In this document: piece after piece, positions 1-6,875 of the stretch
Position numbering within the stretch: the first letter of the stretch is position 1
How the letters are laid out: each line of letters starts with the position of its first letter
Origin: an uncultured Elioraea sp.
GTDB taxonomy: Bacteria > Pseudomonadota > Alphaproteobacteria > Acetobacterales > Acetobacteraceae
DNA: 7,180 nucleotides
Assembly: GCA_937995555.1 (NCBI GenBank)
Contig: CALKJX010000236.1
Coordinates: forward strand, 1 to 7,180
Reading direction: 5' to 3'
Made by a program: the position numbers and the translations under genes
Notes under the pieces: generated by a model
Told to the model about the DNA's origin: nothing
Seen by the model: the letters and a program-made list of their open reading frames with translations, nothing else
Database searches by the model: none

Positions 1-193
1 CGGGCCGACCGGCCGCAGCGCCATGCCCGCCGCGCCGCCGTTCCGCGAGCTCCACCGGCGCTATCCCGTCGAGCAGCTCGCGGAGGCCCTGGCCGAGGGG
101 ATCACCACCGGGCACGAGGCCATGCCCGGGTTCCAGCTCGCGCCCGCCCAGATCGAGGCGCTGATCGCCTACCTCGAGACGCTCGAGCGCTGA
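1..193 (+). CDS. C-terminal part of a class I c-type cytochrome (5' end outside window)
   Basis: This is an open frame entering from the left edge (first whole codon at position 2) and ending at TGA 191-193, with 63 codons visible. The visible part fits the C-terminal half of a small monohaem class I cytochrome c: a Gly-Pro near the start, a 'PPFRELHRRYP' stretch, a helix before 'TGHEAMPGF', and a final amphipathic helix ending 'AYLETLER'. In this family the Met of the 'MPxF' motif (Met codon at 122-124) is the distal haem iron ligand. The haem-attaching CxxCH and the signal peptide would lie upstream of the window and cannot be checked. Such proteins carry electrons in the periplasm. Which oxidase, reductase or dehydrogenase it serves cannot be told. 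The cytochrome assignment is fairly safe; the exact subfamily is open. Confidence 0.8.
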   Translation, partial: GPTGRSAMPAAPPFRELHRRYPVEQLAEALAEGITTGHEAMPGFQLAPAQIEALIAYLETLER

Positions 194-198
194 GGCCG

Positions 199-222
199 GT
201 CGCACGGGCCAGCGGCCGCGAC
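199..222 (+). terminator. GC-rich hairpin just after the cytochrome stop
   Basis: Five bases after the stop codon, GTCGC (199-203) pairs with GCGAC (218-222), and GGCC (207-210) pairs with GGCC (214-217) around the loop AGC. This gives a nine-pair stem with a three-base bulge (204-206). No T-run follows, so it is not a canonical intrinsic terminator. It may stabilise the 3' end or assist Rho-dependent termination. In DNA this GC-rich, such stems also arise by chance. Confidence 0.3.
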
Positions 223-292
223 GCGGGACCGGATCCTGCACAACCGGCGGTCCGCGTGTGCGTCGGGTTCCGTCCCGTTTTCGCGAGATGGT

Positions 293-321
293 TTCTGATC
301 CGCCTGCGTTGGTTGTATAGT
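293..321 (+). promoter_or_regulatory. Candidate sigma70-type promoter for the hybrid kinase
   Basis: The -10 box TATAGT (316-321) matches TATAAT at five of six positions. It lies in a locally AT-richer stretch that stands out from its surroundings. With 17-base spacing the -35 box is TTCTGA (293-298), a weak three-of-six match to TTGACA. The start of transcription would fall near 328, giving a leader of about 113 bases before the GTG at 441. A promoter here makes the kinase independent of the cytochrome gene upstream. Confidence 0.4.
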
Positions 322-337
322 TTGCGCGAGAGACTTT

Positions 338-347
338 GGCACGTGCC
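338..347. promoter_or_regulatory. Perfect 10-bp palindrome downstream of the kinase promoter
   Basis: GGCACGTGCC is a perfect inverted repeat about 10-20 bases after the predicted transcription start and 93 bases before the kinase start codon. Its position suits a repressor site or a roadblock operator. The repeat does not extend further (T at 337, C at 348). The binding protein is unknown, and a palindrome of this length can arise by chance. Confidence 0.25.
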
Positions 348-426
348 CGCGCATCGGTTGCATCGTGGCCGTGAGCACCCCTGTGGAGATCCGTCCGATC
401 CGCCGCGCCACGCCGTCCACCGCCCC

Positions 427-430
427 AGGG
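427..430 (+). promoter_or_regulatory. Weak ribosome binding site of the kinase gene
   Basis: AGGG ends 10 bases before the GTG start at 441 and is the only purine-rich stretch close by. The weak site together with a GTG start suggests low translation, which is usual for sensor kinases. An in-frame TGA at 372-374 bars any start further upstream. GTG 441 is the first standard start after it, and only a CTG at 381 precedes it. Confidence 0.4.
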
Positions 431-440
431 CCGACCCGTC

Positions 441-3400
441 GTGACAGCTGAGACCGCCGGGGCGCGCGGCGCCGACGAGCCGCCGGGCGACGGCCCGCGG
501 GGCCGGCCGGAGGGCGCCCTGGGGCGGGTGGCCGAGCTTGCCGCGCGCCTGTTCGACACGCCGATCGCCGCGGTTTGCGTCGCCGACGCGACGGGGCCGC
601 GTATCGCCGCGGCGCGCGGTCTGGCGGGCGCGGCGGCGCCGGGCGCGGCGGCGGGGCTGTGCGCGGCCGCGATCCGGGACGGCGCGCCGCATGTGATCGA
701 GGACGTGACGCGCGATGCCGAGGCGCGCGCCGATCCGCTGGTCGCGGCGCCGGACGGCGTGCGCTTCGCCGCCGCCGCCCCGATCCGGGGCGATGACGGC
801 CGCATCCTCGGTGCCCTCTGTGTCATGGACCGCGTGCCCCGCGCCTTCGCCGAGCGCGACCGCGCGCTGCTCGCGTCGCTTGCCGGCATCGCCGCGGACC
901 AGCTTGCGCTGCAGGGGCCGGCGCGGGATCGCCCTGCCGCGCCGGCTGGCGCTCCCGCCTCGCGCGCGATGGACAGCGAGTTCCGGACCATCGCGCAGGC
1001 CCTGCCGCAGATCGTCTGGACCGCCACGCCGGACGGCACGGTCGATTTCGCGAGCGACGCCTTCTTCCGCCTGGTCGGCTGGCAGGACACCGACCTGGCC
1101 GGCGATGCCTGGCTGAAGGCGTTGCACCCGGACGATCGCGCGCGCTGCCTCGACGCGTGGCAGGCGGCGCTGGCGGAGGGGCGTCCCTACGCGACCGAGT
1201 TCCGGCTGTGGTCGGCCGCCGATGGAGGCTGGCGCTGGCATCTCGCCGCCGCGAGCCCGGTCCGCGCCACGGACGGACGCATCGTCAAATGGTACGGCAC
1301 CACGGTCGATGTGCATGAGCGCGTGCAGGCCGAGGCCGCGCTCCGGTCGCAGAACGCGGGTTTGCGCGAGCAGACGACGGCGCTGCTCGCGGTGATGCGC
1401 GCCGGGCTGCTGCGGCCATCCGGCTTCGACGCCGTGCTGCGCCACGTCACCGAGGTCGCGGCCCGCACCGTCGGCGTCGCCCGCGCCAGCGTCTGGACCC
1501 TCACCCCCGACCGGTCGGTCCTTCTCTGCAATGACGTCTTCGATGCGGCGACGGGGCGACACGAGACGGGAACGGAACTGCCGGTCACGGGCCATCCCGA
1601 CTACCTGCGCGCCCTCGTCGACAACGACCTGATCGCCGCGGCGGACGCCCTCGCCGATCCGCGCACCGCCTCGCTGGCCGGGGACTACCTTCGCCCGCAC
1701 GGCATCGGCGCGATGCTCGACACGCCGATCATCGCCGACGGCGACCTGATCGGCGTGCTGTGTCTCGAGCATGTCGGCGGCACGCGTGCCTGGACCGAGG
1801 CGGATCGGGGCTTCGGGCTGGCGCTCGCCAACCTGGTCGCGCTCGTGCTGGTGCAGGCCGAGCGCATGCAGAGCGAAAGCCGCCTGCGCAGCATCCTCGA
1901 GAGCGAACCGGAATGCGTGAAGATCGTCTCGCCGAACGGCCGTCTCGTGGACATGAACCCGGCCGGGCTGGCGATGATCGAGGCGGACGATCTCGCCTCC
2001 GTGCGCGGCCTGGCGGTCGCCGACCTGGTCCACCCCGATGACCGCGGCATCTTCCTCGACCTGCACGCCCATGCGCTCGAGGGGGGCTCCGGCAACGCGC
2101 AGTTCCGCGCCGCCGGCCTGAAGGGAACGCAACGCTGGCTGGAGACGACCGCGACGCCGCTGCGCCGGCCCGACGGGTCCATCGAGGCCGTGCTGAGCAT
2201 CGCGCGCGACGTCACCAAGCGGCGGCGCGCGGAGGAGGCGCTGGCGGAGTCGCAGCAGCGCAACCGGATGATCCTCGAGACCATCGGCGAGGGCGTGCAT
2301 GGCCTGGACGCGGAGGGCAACGTGCTGTTCCAGAACCCGGCCGCGGTCGCGATGCTCGGCTGGACCGACGACGAGGCCCTCGGCAGGCCGTGGCACGCCC
2401 TGATCCGCCACCATCGCGCCGACGGCAGAGTCTTCCCGCGCGACGAATGCCCGATCCACCGATCGCTGCGCGACGGCGTGACGCGCCGTGTCGACGACGA
2501 GCTGTTCTTCCGCAAGGATGGCTCGTCCTTCCCGGTCGAGTATGTCTGCGCGCCGATGAAGCGCGCCGACGGCTCGATCGGCGGCGCGGTGGTGACCTTC
2601 CGCGACATCAGCGGGCGGGTGAAAGCCGAGGGGCTGCGGCTGGCCGAGACGGCGATCTTCGACCTGATCTCGTCGGGCGCCGCGCTGTCCGACGTGCTCG
2701 ACCGCGTCGCGCAGATGATCGAGCAGGCGCTGCCCGGCGCGCGTGTCACGGTGTTCCTCGTCGACAGGCAGGGCAGGCGGCTGCAGCTCGGCGCGGCGCC
2801 GAGCCTGCTCGCCTATGCCAAGGCCGTGGAGGGTGCGCGGATCGACTGCGGGATCGGCAGTTGCGGCGCGGCGGTCATCCGCGGCCGCCGGGTGATCTCG
2901 GCCGATCTCGAGGCGGATCCGCTCTGGCGCGACTGCCTGGCGCTCGCGCGCGTACACGGCCTGCGCGCCTGCTGGTCCACGCCCGTGCTCGACGTGGAGG
3001 GGCGGCCGGTCGCGGTCGTCGCAGCCCATTTCGACCAGCCGCGCGCGCCCACGGACGACGAACTCGCCGTCATCGACCGCGCCGCGCGGCTGGTGTCGCT
3101 CGCGGTCGAGCGCGTGCGCAGCCTCGAGGCGCTGCGCAAGAGCGAGGCGACATTCCGCGAGGCGTTCCGCGATGCCGCGATAGGCATCGCCGTGGCGGCG
3201 CCGGACGGGCGCATCCTGGAGGTGAACGAGGCCTTCGCGCGCATCGTCGGCTACACGCAGGAGGAGCTGCGCGGCCTCGACCTGCAGATGCTGACGCCGC
3301 CGGACGATGTGGAGCGCACGCGCCAGCTCCGTGACGAGCTGCTCGCCGGGCAGCGCGACAGCTATGTGCGCGAGAAGCGCTACCGCACCAAGCAGGGCGG

Positions 3401-5828
3401 GCTCGTCTGGGTGCGCAACAGCGTGGCGATGCGCCGCGACCCGTCCGGACGGGCGATCAATGCGATCGTCGTCACCGAGGACATCACGCCGCAGAAGGCG
3501 GCCGAGCAGGAGCTGCGCCAGAGCCAGGCGCTGCTGCAGGTCGCCTCGCGCATCGGCCAGCTCGGCGGTTGGGAGGTCCGCCTTCCCGGGCGTGAGATGA
3601 CCTGGTCGGAGCAGGTGAGCCGGATCCATGGCCTCGCCCCCGGGGCGGTCCCGTCCGTCGAGGCGGCGCTCGCGTTCTACGCGCCCGAACACCGCGAGAC
3701 GATCCGCGCGGCCTTCGAGGCCTGCGCCGGCGAGGGCACGCCCTGGGATCTGGAGCTCGAACTGATCACCGCGCAGGGCAGCCGCGTCTGGGTGCGCACG
3801 ATCGGCGAGGCGGTGCGCGATCCGTACGGCAAGATCATCGCCGTGCAGGGCGCGTTGCAGGACATCTCCGAGCGCAGGCACGCCGAGGCGCTCCTGCGCG
3901 AGAGCGAGCGCCGCTTCCACGCGGTGGCCAGCGTCACCGCCGACGTCGTCTGGGACTGGGATCTGCGCACCGACCGTGTCTGGTGGAGCGACGATTTCGC
4001 GGCCGCCTTCGGCTACCCGCCGGAGGCGGTGGAGCCGGACGTGTCGTCGTGGCTGAACCGGATCCACCCCGACGACCGCGAGCGCGTGCTGGCCGGCATC
4101 CGCGCGGTGATCGAGGCGCGGGGATCGAGCTGGTCCGAGGAATACCGCTTCCTGCACGGTGACGGCTCGGTGCTCGACATCGAGGACCGCGGCATGCTGA
4201 TCCTCGGCGCGGACGGCGCGCCCATCCGCTTCGTCGGCGGCATGTCCGACATCACCGAGCGCAAGCGGTTCCAGCGCGAGCTGCGCGAGCGCATCCGCGA
4301 GCTGCAATGCCTCTATCGCGTGCTCGAACTGACGACCGACGAGACGCGCCCGGTCGATGCGATCTGCGCCGACGTGGTGGCCATGCTGCCGGGCAGTCTC
4401 CAGCACGGCGAGCACGCGGTGGCGCGGATCAGGATCGACGGGTCCGTGCATCGCAGCCCCGCCTGGCAGGAGCCCTCGCATGCGCTGAGCGCGCCGGTCC
4501 GCGCCGAAGGCAAGCAGATCGGCGAGGTCGAGATCGGCTATCCCGCCACGCCGCCGGGCCGGGCTGACGGGGAGGATCCGTTCGCCGCCGAGGAGCGCGC
4601 GCTGATCGAGGCGATCGCGACGCATGTCGGGCGCATGATCCAAGACCGGCGGATCGGCGAGACGCTGCGTCAGGGCGAGCGGCTGCGCGCGGTGGGCGAG
4701 CTGACCGGCGGGATCGCGCACGACTTCAACAACCTTCTGACGGTGATCCTGGGCAACACGGAGCTGCTCGCCGAGGAGCTGGAGGACCGTCCCGCCGCGC
4801 GGTCGCTCGCCCTGATGGCGCAGGGCGCGGCCGAGAACGCGGCCGAGCTGACCAAGCGTCTGCTCGCCTTCTCCCGCCGCCAGGCGCTCGATGCGCGCGC
4901 GACCGACATCGGCGGGCTGGTGCGCGGCATGAAGGCGCTGCTGGGCCGCACGCTCGGCGAGCATATCGACATCCGCATCGTCGAGCCGGCGGGACTTTGG
5001 CAGGCGCTGGTGGACCCGCCGCAGCTCGAGAGCGCGATCCTCAATCTCTGCATCAACGCGCGCGACGCGATGCCCGGCGGCGGCACGCTGACGATCGAGG
5101 TCGAGAATGTCGATCTCGACGCCTCCTATGCCGAGATCGACGCCGAGCTCCAGCCCGGGCCCTACGTCATGGTGGCGGTCTCGGACACCGGCACGGGCAT
5201 GAGCCCGGAGGTGCTCGCGCGCGCCTTCGATCCGTTCTTCACCACCAAGGAGGTGGGCAAAGGGAGCGGGCTCGGCCTCAGCATGGTGTGGGGCTTCGTC
5301 AAGCAGTCGAAGGGCCACGTGAAGATCTATTCCGAGCCCGGGCTCGGCACCACGGTGAGGCTCTATCTCCCGCGCGCGGGTGCGGAGGCGGTGCGCGGCG
5401 CGGCCCATGGCCGTCCGGCGGAAATGCTGCGCGGCTCGGAGCGGATCCTGCTGGTCGAGGACGACGAGCTGGTGCGCGCGCATGTCGCGATGCAGCTCGA
5501 ACAGCTCGGCTACCGCGTCGCGTGCGCCGGCAGCGGGCCCGAGGCGCTGGCGGTGCTCGCGCGTGACCAGGGTTTCGATCTGCTGTTCACCGACATCGTG
5601 ATGCCGGGCGGCATGAATGGCCGCCAGCTCGCCGAGGAGGCGCGCCGGCGCCTGCCCGGGCTGCGCGTGCTGTTGACGTCCGGCTACACCGAGCAGGCGA
5701 TGCTGCACCAGGGTGCGCTCGGCGCCGGGATGCGGCTGCTCGCCAAGCCGTACCGGCGCCAGGAACTGGCACTCAGGGTGCGCGAGACGCTCGATCAGGC
5801 GCGGACGCCGACCGCGCCCGCGCCGTGA
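441..5828 (+). CDS. Soluble multi-PAS/GAF hybrid sensor histidine kinase with C-terminal receiver
   Basis: The protein has 1795 residues and no hydrophobic segment long enough to span the membrane, so it should sense in the cytoplasm. Domains by residue (boundaries approximate): GAF 28-157, PAS 178-297, GAF 326-474, PAS 479-597, PAS 604-727, GAF 738-893, PAS 903-1022, PAS 1030-1146, PAS 1155-1275, a degenerate GAF-like region 1284-1400, HisKA 1410-1485, HATPase_c 1525-1645, receiver 1668-1785. Each PAS ends in the usual D-[IV]-[TSH] signal (Asp290, 590, 722, 1014, 1141, 1270). The H-box is 'GGIAHDFNN' with phospho-acceptor His1427. The ATPase has N-box Asn1539, G1 'DTGTGM' from 1582, F-box 'FDPFFTTK' from 1596 and G2 'GKGSGLGL' 1606-1613. 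The receiver has the acidic pair Asp1674/Asp1675, phospho-acceptor Asp1718, Thr1746 and Lys1769. All catalytic residues are present, so it should autophosphorylate and pass phosphate to its own receiver. The start is set by the upstream TGA at 372-374 and by the first GAF beginning close after it. There is no HPt domain, DNA-binding domain or neighbouring response regulator. The ligand is unknown, and I assign no gene name. Confidence 0.95.
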   Translation: MTAETAGARGADEPPGDGPRGRPEGALGRVAELAARLFDTPIAAVCVADATGPRIAAARGLAGAAAPGAAAGLCAAAIRDGAPHVIEDVTRDAEARADPLVAAPDGVRFAAAAPIRGDDGRILGALCVMDRVPRAFAERDRALLASLAGIAADQLALQGPARDRPAAPAGAPASRAMDSEFRTIAQALPQIVWTATPDGTVDFASDAFFRLVGWQDTDLAGDAWLKALHPDDRARCLDAWQAALAEGRPYATEFRLWSAADGGWRWHLAAASPVRATDGRIVKWYGTTVDVHERVQAEAALRSQNAGLREQTTALLAVMRAGLLRPSGFDAVLRHVTEVAARTVGVARASVWTLTPDRSVLLCNDVFDAATGRHETGTELPVTGHPDYLRALVDNDLIAAADALADPRTASLAGDYLRPHGIGAMLDTPIIADGDLIGVLCLEHVGGTRAWTEADRGFGLALANLVALVLVQAERMQSESRLRSILESEPECVKIVSPNGRLVDMNPAGLAMIEADDLASVRGLAVADLVHPDDRGIFLDLHAHALEGGSGNAQFRAAGLKGTQRWLETTATPLRRPDGSIEAVLSIARDVTKRRRAEEALAESQQRNRMILETIGEGVHGLDAEGNVLFQNPAAVAMLGWTDDEALGRPWHALIRHHRADGRVFPRDECPIHRSLRDGVTRRVDDELFFRKDGSSFPVEYVCAPMKRADGSIGGAVVTFRDISGRVKAEGLRLAETAIFDLISSGAALSDVLDRVAQMIEQALPGARVTVFLVDRQGRRLQLGAAPSLLAYAKAVEGARIDCGIGSCGAAVIRGRRVISADLEADPLWRDCLALARVHGLRACWSTPVLDVEGRPVAVVAAHFDQPRAPTDDELAVIDRAARLVSLAVERVRSLEALRKSEATFREAFRDAAIGIAVAAPDGRILEVNEAFARIVGYTQEELRGLDLQMLTPPDDVERTRQLRDELLAGQRDSYVREKRYRTKQGGLVWVRNSVAMRRDPSGRAINAIVVTEDITPQKAAEQELRQSQALLQVASRIGQLGGWEVRLPGREMTWSEQVSRIHGLAPGAVPSVEAALAFYAPEHRETIRAAFEACAGEGTPWDLELELITAQGSRVWVRTIGEAVRDPYGKIIAVQGALQDISERRHAEALLRESERRFHAVASVTADVVWDWDLRTDRVWWSDDFAAAFGYPPEAVEPDVSSWLNRIHPDDRERVLAGIRAVIEARGSSWSEEYRFLHGDGSVLDIEDRGMLILGADGAPIRFVGGMSDITERKRFQRELRERIRELQCLYRVLELTTDETRPVDAICADVVAMLPGSLQHGEHAVARIRIDGSVHRSPAWQEPSHALSAPVRAEGKQIGEVEIGYPATPPGRADGEDPFAAEERALIEAIATHVGRMIQDRRIGETLRQGERLRAVGELTGGIAHDFNNLLTVILGNTELLAEELEDRPAARSLALMAQGAAENAAELTKRLLAFSRRQALDARATDIGGLVRGMKALLGRTLGEHIDIRIVEPAGLWQALVDPPQLESAILNLCINARDAMPGGGTLTIEVENVDLDASYAEIDAELQPGPYVMVAVSDTGTGMSPEVLARAFDPFFTTKEVGKGSGLGLSMVWGFVKQSKGHVKIYSEPGLGTTVRLYLPRAGAEAVRGAAHGRPAEMLRGSERILLVEDDELVRAHVAMQLEQLGYRVACAGSGPEALAVLARDQGFDLLFTDIVMPGGMNGRQLAEEARRRLPGLRVLLTSGYTEQAMLHQGALGAGMRLLAKPYRRQELALRVRETLDQARTPTAPAP

Positions 5829-5843
5829 GACCGGCCGCAGGCG

Positions 5844-6743
5844 TCAGGCCGCGAACTTCGCCACTTCCTCGGGCGGCAGCCGCACGGTGCGGTCGTAGTC
5901 CTTCAGCAGCGTCTCGGTGATCTGCCCGGGCGTGAAACGATACGGTCCGATCTCGGCGACCGGCGTCACCTCGGCCGCCGTGCCGGTCAGGAAGCACTCG
6001 GTCGCCTTCGCCATCTCCTCGGGCAGGATCGGACGCTGCACGACCTTCATCTGCCGGTTGCGCGCGAGCTGCATCACCGTCCGCCGCGTGATGCCGTCGA
6101 GGAAGCAGTCCGGCTCGGGCGTGTGGAGCTCGCCGTCGATGACGAAGAAGATGTTCGCCCCCGTCGCCTCGGCGACCTGGCCGCGCCAGTCGAGCATCAG
6201 CGCATCGGCGTAGCCCTTCGCCTCGGCGGCGTGCTTGTTCAGGGTCGCGATCATGTAGAGGCCTGCGGCCTTCGCCTTGGTCGGCGCGGTCTCTGGGTGC
6301 GGCCGGCGCCACTCGCCGATCGTCAGCCGGATGCCCTTCATCCGGTCGTCGCCGAAATAGGCGCCCCAGGACCAGACGGCGATCGCGAGATGGATCGTGT
6401 TCTTCTGGCCCGCGACCCCCATCATCTCGGAGCCGCGCCAGGCGATCGGGCGGACATAGGCGTCCGTGAGCCCTGAGGCGGCGAGCGTCACCCGGGTCGC
6501 CTCGTCGACCTGCTCGACCGTCCAGGGCAGCTCCATGTCCATGATGCGGGCACTGTCGATCAGCCGCTGGGAGTGCTCGCGCAGCTTGAACACATGGCCG
6601 TTATAGGCGCGCTCGCCCTCGAACACGGCGGAGGCGTAGTGCAGCCCGTGCGTCAGCACGTGCAGCTTGACCTCGCGCCAGGGGCGCAGGACACCGTCGT
6701 ACCAGATCAGTCCGTCGCGATCGTCGTAGGGGACCAGGGCCAT
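5844..6743 (-). CDS. ilvE: Branched-chain amino acid aminotransferase (PLP fold type IV)
   Basis: The 299-residue protein catalyses the last step of leucine, isoleucine and valine synthesis: reversible transfer of the amino group from glutamate to the branched 2-oxo acids, in the cytoplasm with PLP. Visible family marks are the start 'PYDDRDGLIWYDG', 'FEGERAYNG' with Arg45, 'VWSWGAYFG', the PLP-binding Lys158 in 'AKAAGLYM' followed by Tyr163, Glu192 in 'VAEATGANIFFV' (contacts the PLP ring nitrogen), 'DCFLDGITRRTV' and 'FLTGTAAEVTPV'. The length is normal for bacterial IlvE. The chosen ATG (6743-6741) has GAGG nine bases upstream. In-frame ATGs at 6752 and 6791 would add 3 or 16 residues unlike the family N-terminus, and the latter lies at the predicted transcription start. 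It is convergent with the kinase and divergent from the MarR-type gene. D-amino-acid transaminase and aminodeoxychorismate lyase share the fold, but the motifs and N-terminus favour IlvE. Confidence 0.95.
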   Translation of the reverse strand: MALVPYDDRDGLIWYDGVLRPWREVKLHVLTHGLHYASAVFEGERAYNGHVFKLREHSQRLIDSARIMDMELPWTVEQVDEATRVTLAASGLTDAYVRPIAWRGSEMMGVAGQKNTIHLAIAVWSWGAYFGDDRMKGIRLTIGEWRRPHPETAPTKAKAAGLYMIATLNKHAAEAKGYADALMLDWRGQVAEATGANIFFVIDGELHTPEPDCFLDGITRRTVMQLARNRQMKVVQRPILPEEMAKATECFLTGTAAEVTPVAEIGPYRFTPGQITETLLKDYDRTVRLPPEEVAKFAA

Positions 6744-6752
6744 GGGGCGCAT

Positions 6753-6756
6753 CCTC
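6753..6756 (-). promoter_or_regulatory. Ribosome binding site deciding the ilvE start
   Basis: On the - strand GAGG stands nine bases before the ATG at 6743-6741. It directly abuts the alternative ATG at 6752-6750, too close to serve it. This favours the shorter 299-residue reading, which begins 'MALVPYDD'. Confidence 0.65.
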
Positions 6757-6799
6757 GCAACTTTGTTTCGTACTGAGCGCGTGCAGCGCAACGGTCTCG

Positions 6800-6828
6800 A
6801 CGCTACGGGCCGGCCCGTGATATGTCAA
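6800..6828 (-). promoter_or_regulatory. Predicted ilvE promoter
   Basis: Read on the - strand, a perfect TTGACA -35 box (6828-6823) is followed by 17 bases and then TAGCGT (6805-6800). The latter keeps the first T, the second-position A and the last T of the -10 consensus. Transcription would start near 6793, giving a leader of about 50 bases. I see no leader peptide or attenuator in it. The spacer contains a 14-bp palindrome and the -35 box lies within another, which suggests repression. Confidence 0.55.
6805..6818. promoter_or_regulatory. Perfect 14-bp palindrome in the ilvE promoter spacer
   Basis: ACGGGCCGGCCCGT is a perfect inverted repeat with no gap. It lies almost entirely between the -35 and -10 boxes of the predicted ilvE promoter and touches the first base of the -10 box. 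A protein bound here would block RNA polymerase. The adjacent divergent MarR-type regulator is the natural candidate, since MarR proteins bind short inverted repeats and often control themselves and a divergent neighbour. The all-GC core makes chance occurrence more likely than for a mixed sequence. Confidence 0.4.
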
Positions 6829-6833
6829 TGACA
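6823..6833. promoter_or_regulatory. Short inverted repeat TGTCA-A-TGACA over the ilvE -35 box
   Basis: Two perfect 5-base arms flank one central base. The site covers the whole ilvE -35 box on the - strand. On the + strand it includes ATGACA (6828-6833), a possible -35 box for the regulator gene, though no convincing -10 box follows at the right place. It is AT-richer than its surroundings and could be an operator, or its symmetry could simply reflect back-to-back -35 elements. Confidence 0.35.
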
Positions 6834-6859
6834 CTGCCCTAACTCGACTCGGTATTCCT

Positions 6860-6865
6860 GGGGAG
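6860..6865 (+). promoter_or_regulatory. Ribosome binding site of the MarR-type gene
   Basis: GGGGAG ends 10 bases before the ATG at 6876-6878. It is a good match to the anti-Shine-Dalgarno sequence at slightly long spacing, and supports this start. Confidence 0.55.
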
Positions 6866-6875
6866 ACGCCACTGC

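Noticed and set aside
337..352. A TGGCAC element resembling the -24 half of a sigma54 promoter
   Set aside because: At the required spacing the -12 element reads CGCGC and lacks the essential GC dinucleotide in register, so it does not qualify.
256..444. A 62-codon + strand frame starting GTG and overlapping the kinase start by four bases (GTGA)
   Set aside because: The best promoter (-10 at 316-321) lies inside it, it lacks a ribosome binding site I would trust, and the peptide is Arg/His-rich as expected from out-of-frame GC-rich DNA.
2652..3119. The third GAF domain as a bilin-binding (phytochrome or cyanobacteriochrome) domain
   Set aside because: I see neither the Cys-His chromophore motif nor a PHY domain, and the sequence matches the non-bilin GSCG-type GAF pattern instead.
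102..5708. An 1868-codon open frame on the - strand, longer than the kinase gene it opposes
   Set aside because: It is in exact codon register with the kinase, so its stops would need sense TTA, CTA or TCA codons, which this GC-rich gene avoids. The product is rich in Arg, His, Ala and Gln with no recognisable fold, and it runs through the kinase promoter and into the cytochrome gene. It is a composition shadow.
6744..6791. A longer ilvE reading starting at ATG 6791 (16 extra residues)
   Set aside because: The extra residues are Arg-rich and unlike the family N-terminus, the start would lie at the predicted transcription start, and GAGG is placed for the ATG at 6743.
6828..6856. A + strand promoter for the MarR-type gene: ATGACA, 17 bases, GGTATT
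   Set aside because: The -35 box is good, but the -10 box matches only half the consensus, and the start near 6863 would fall within the ribosome binding site at 6860-6865. I keep it only as a remark, not as a feature.
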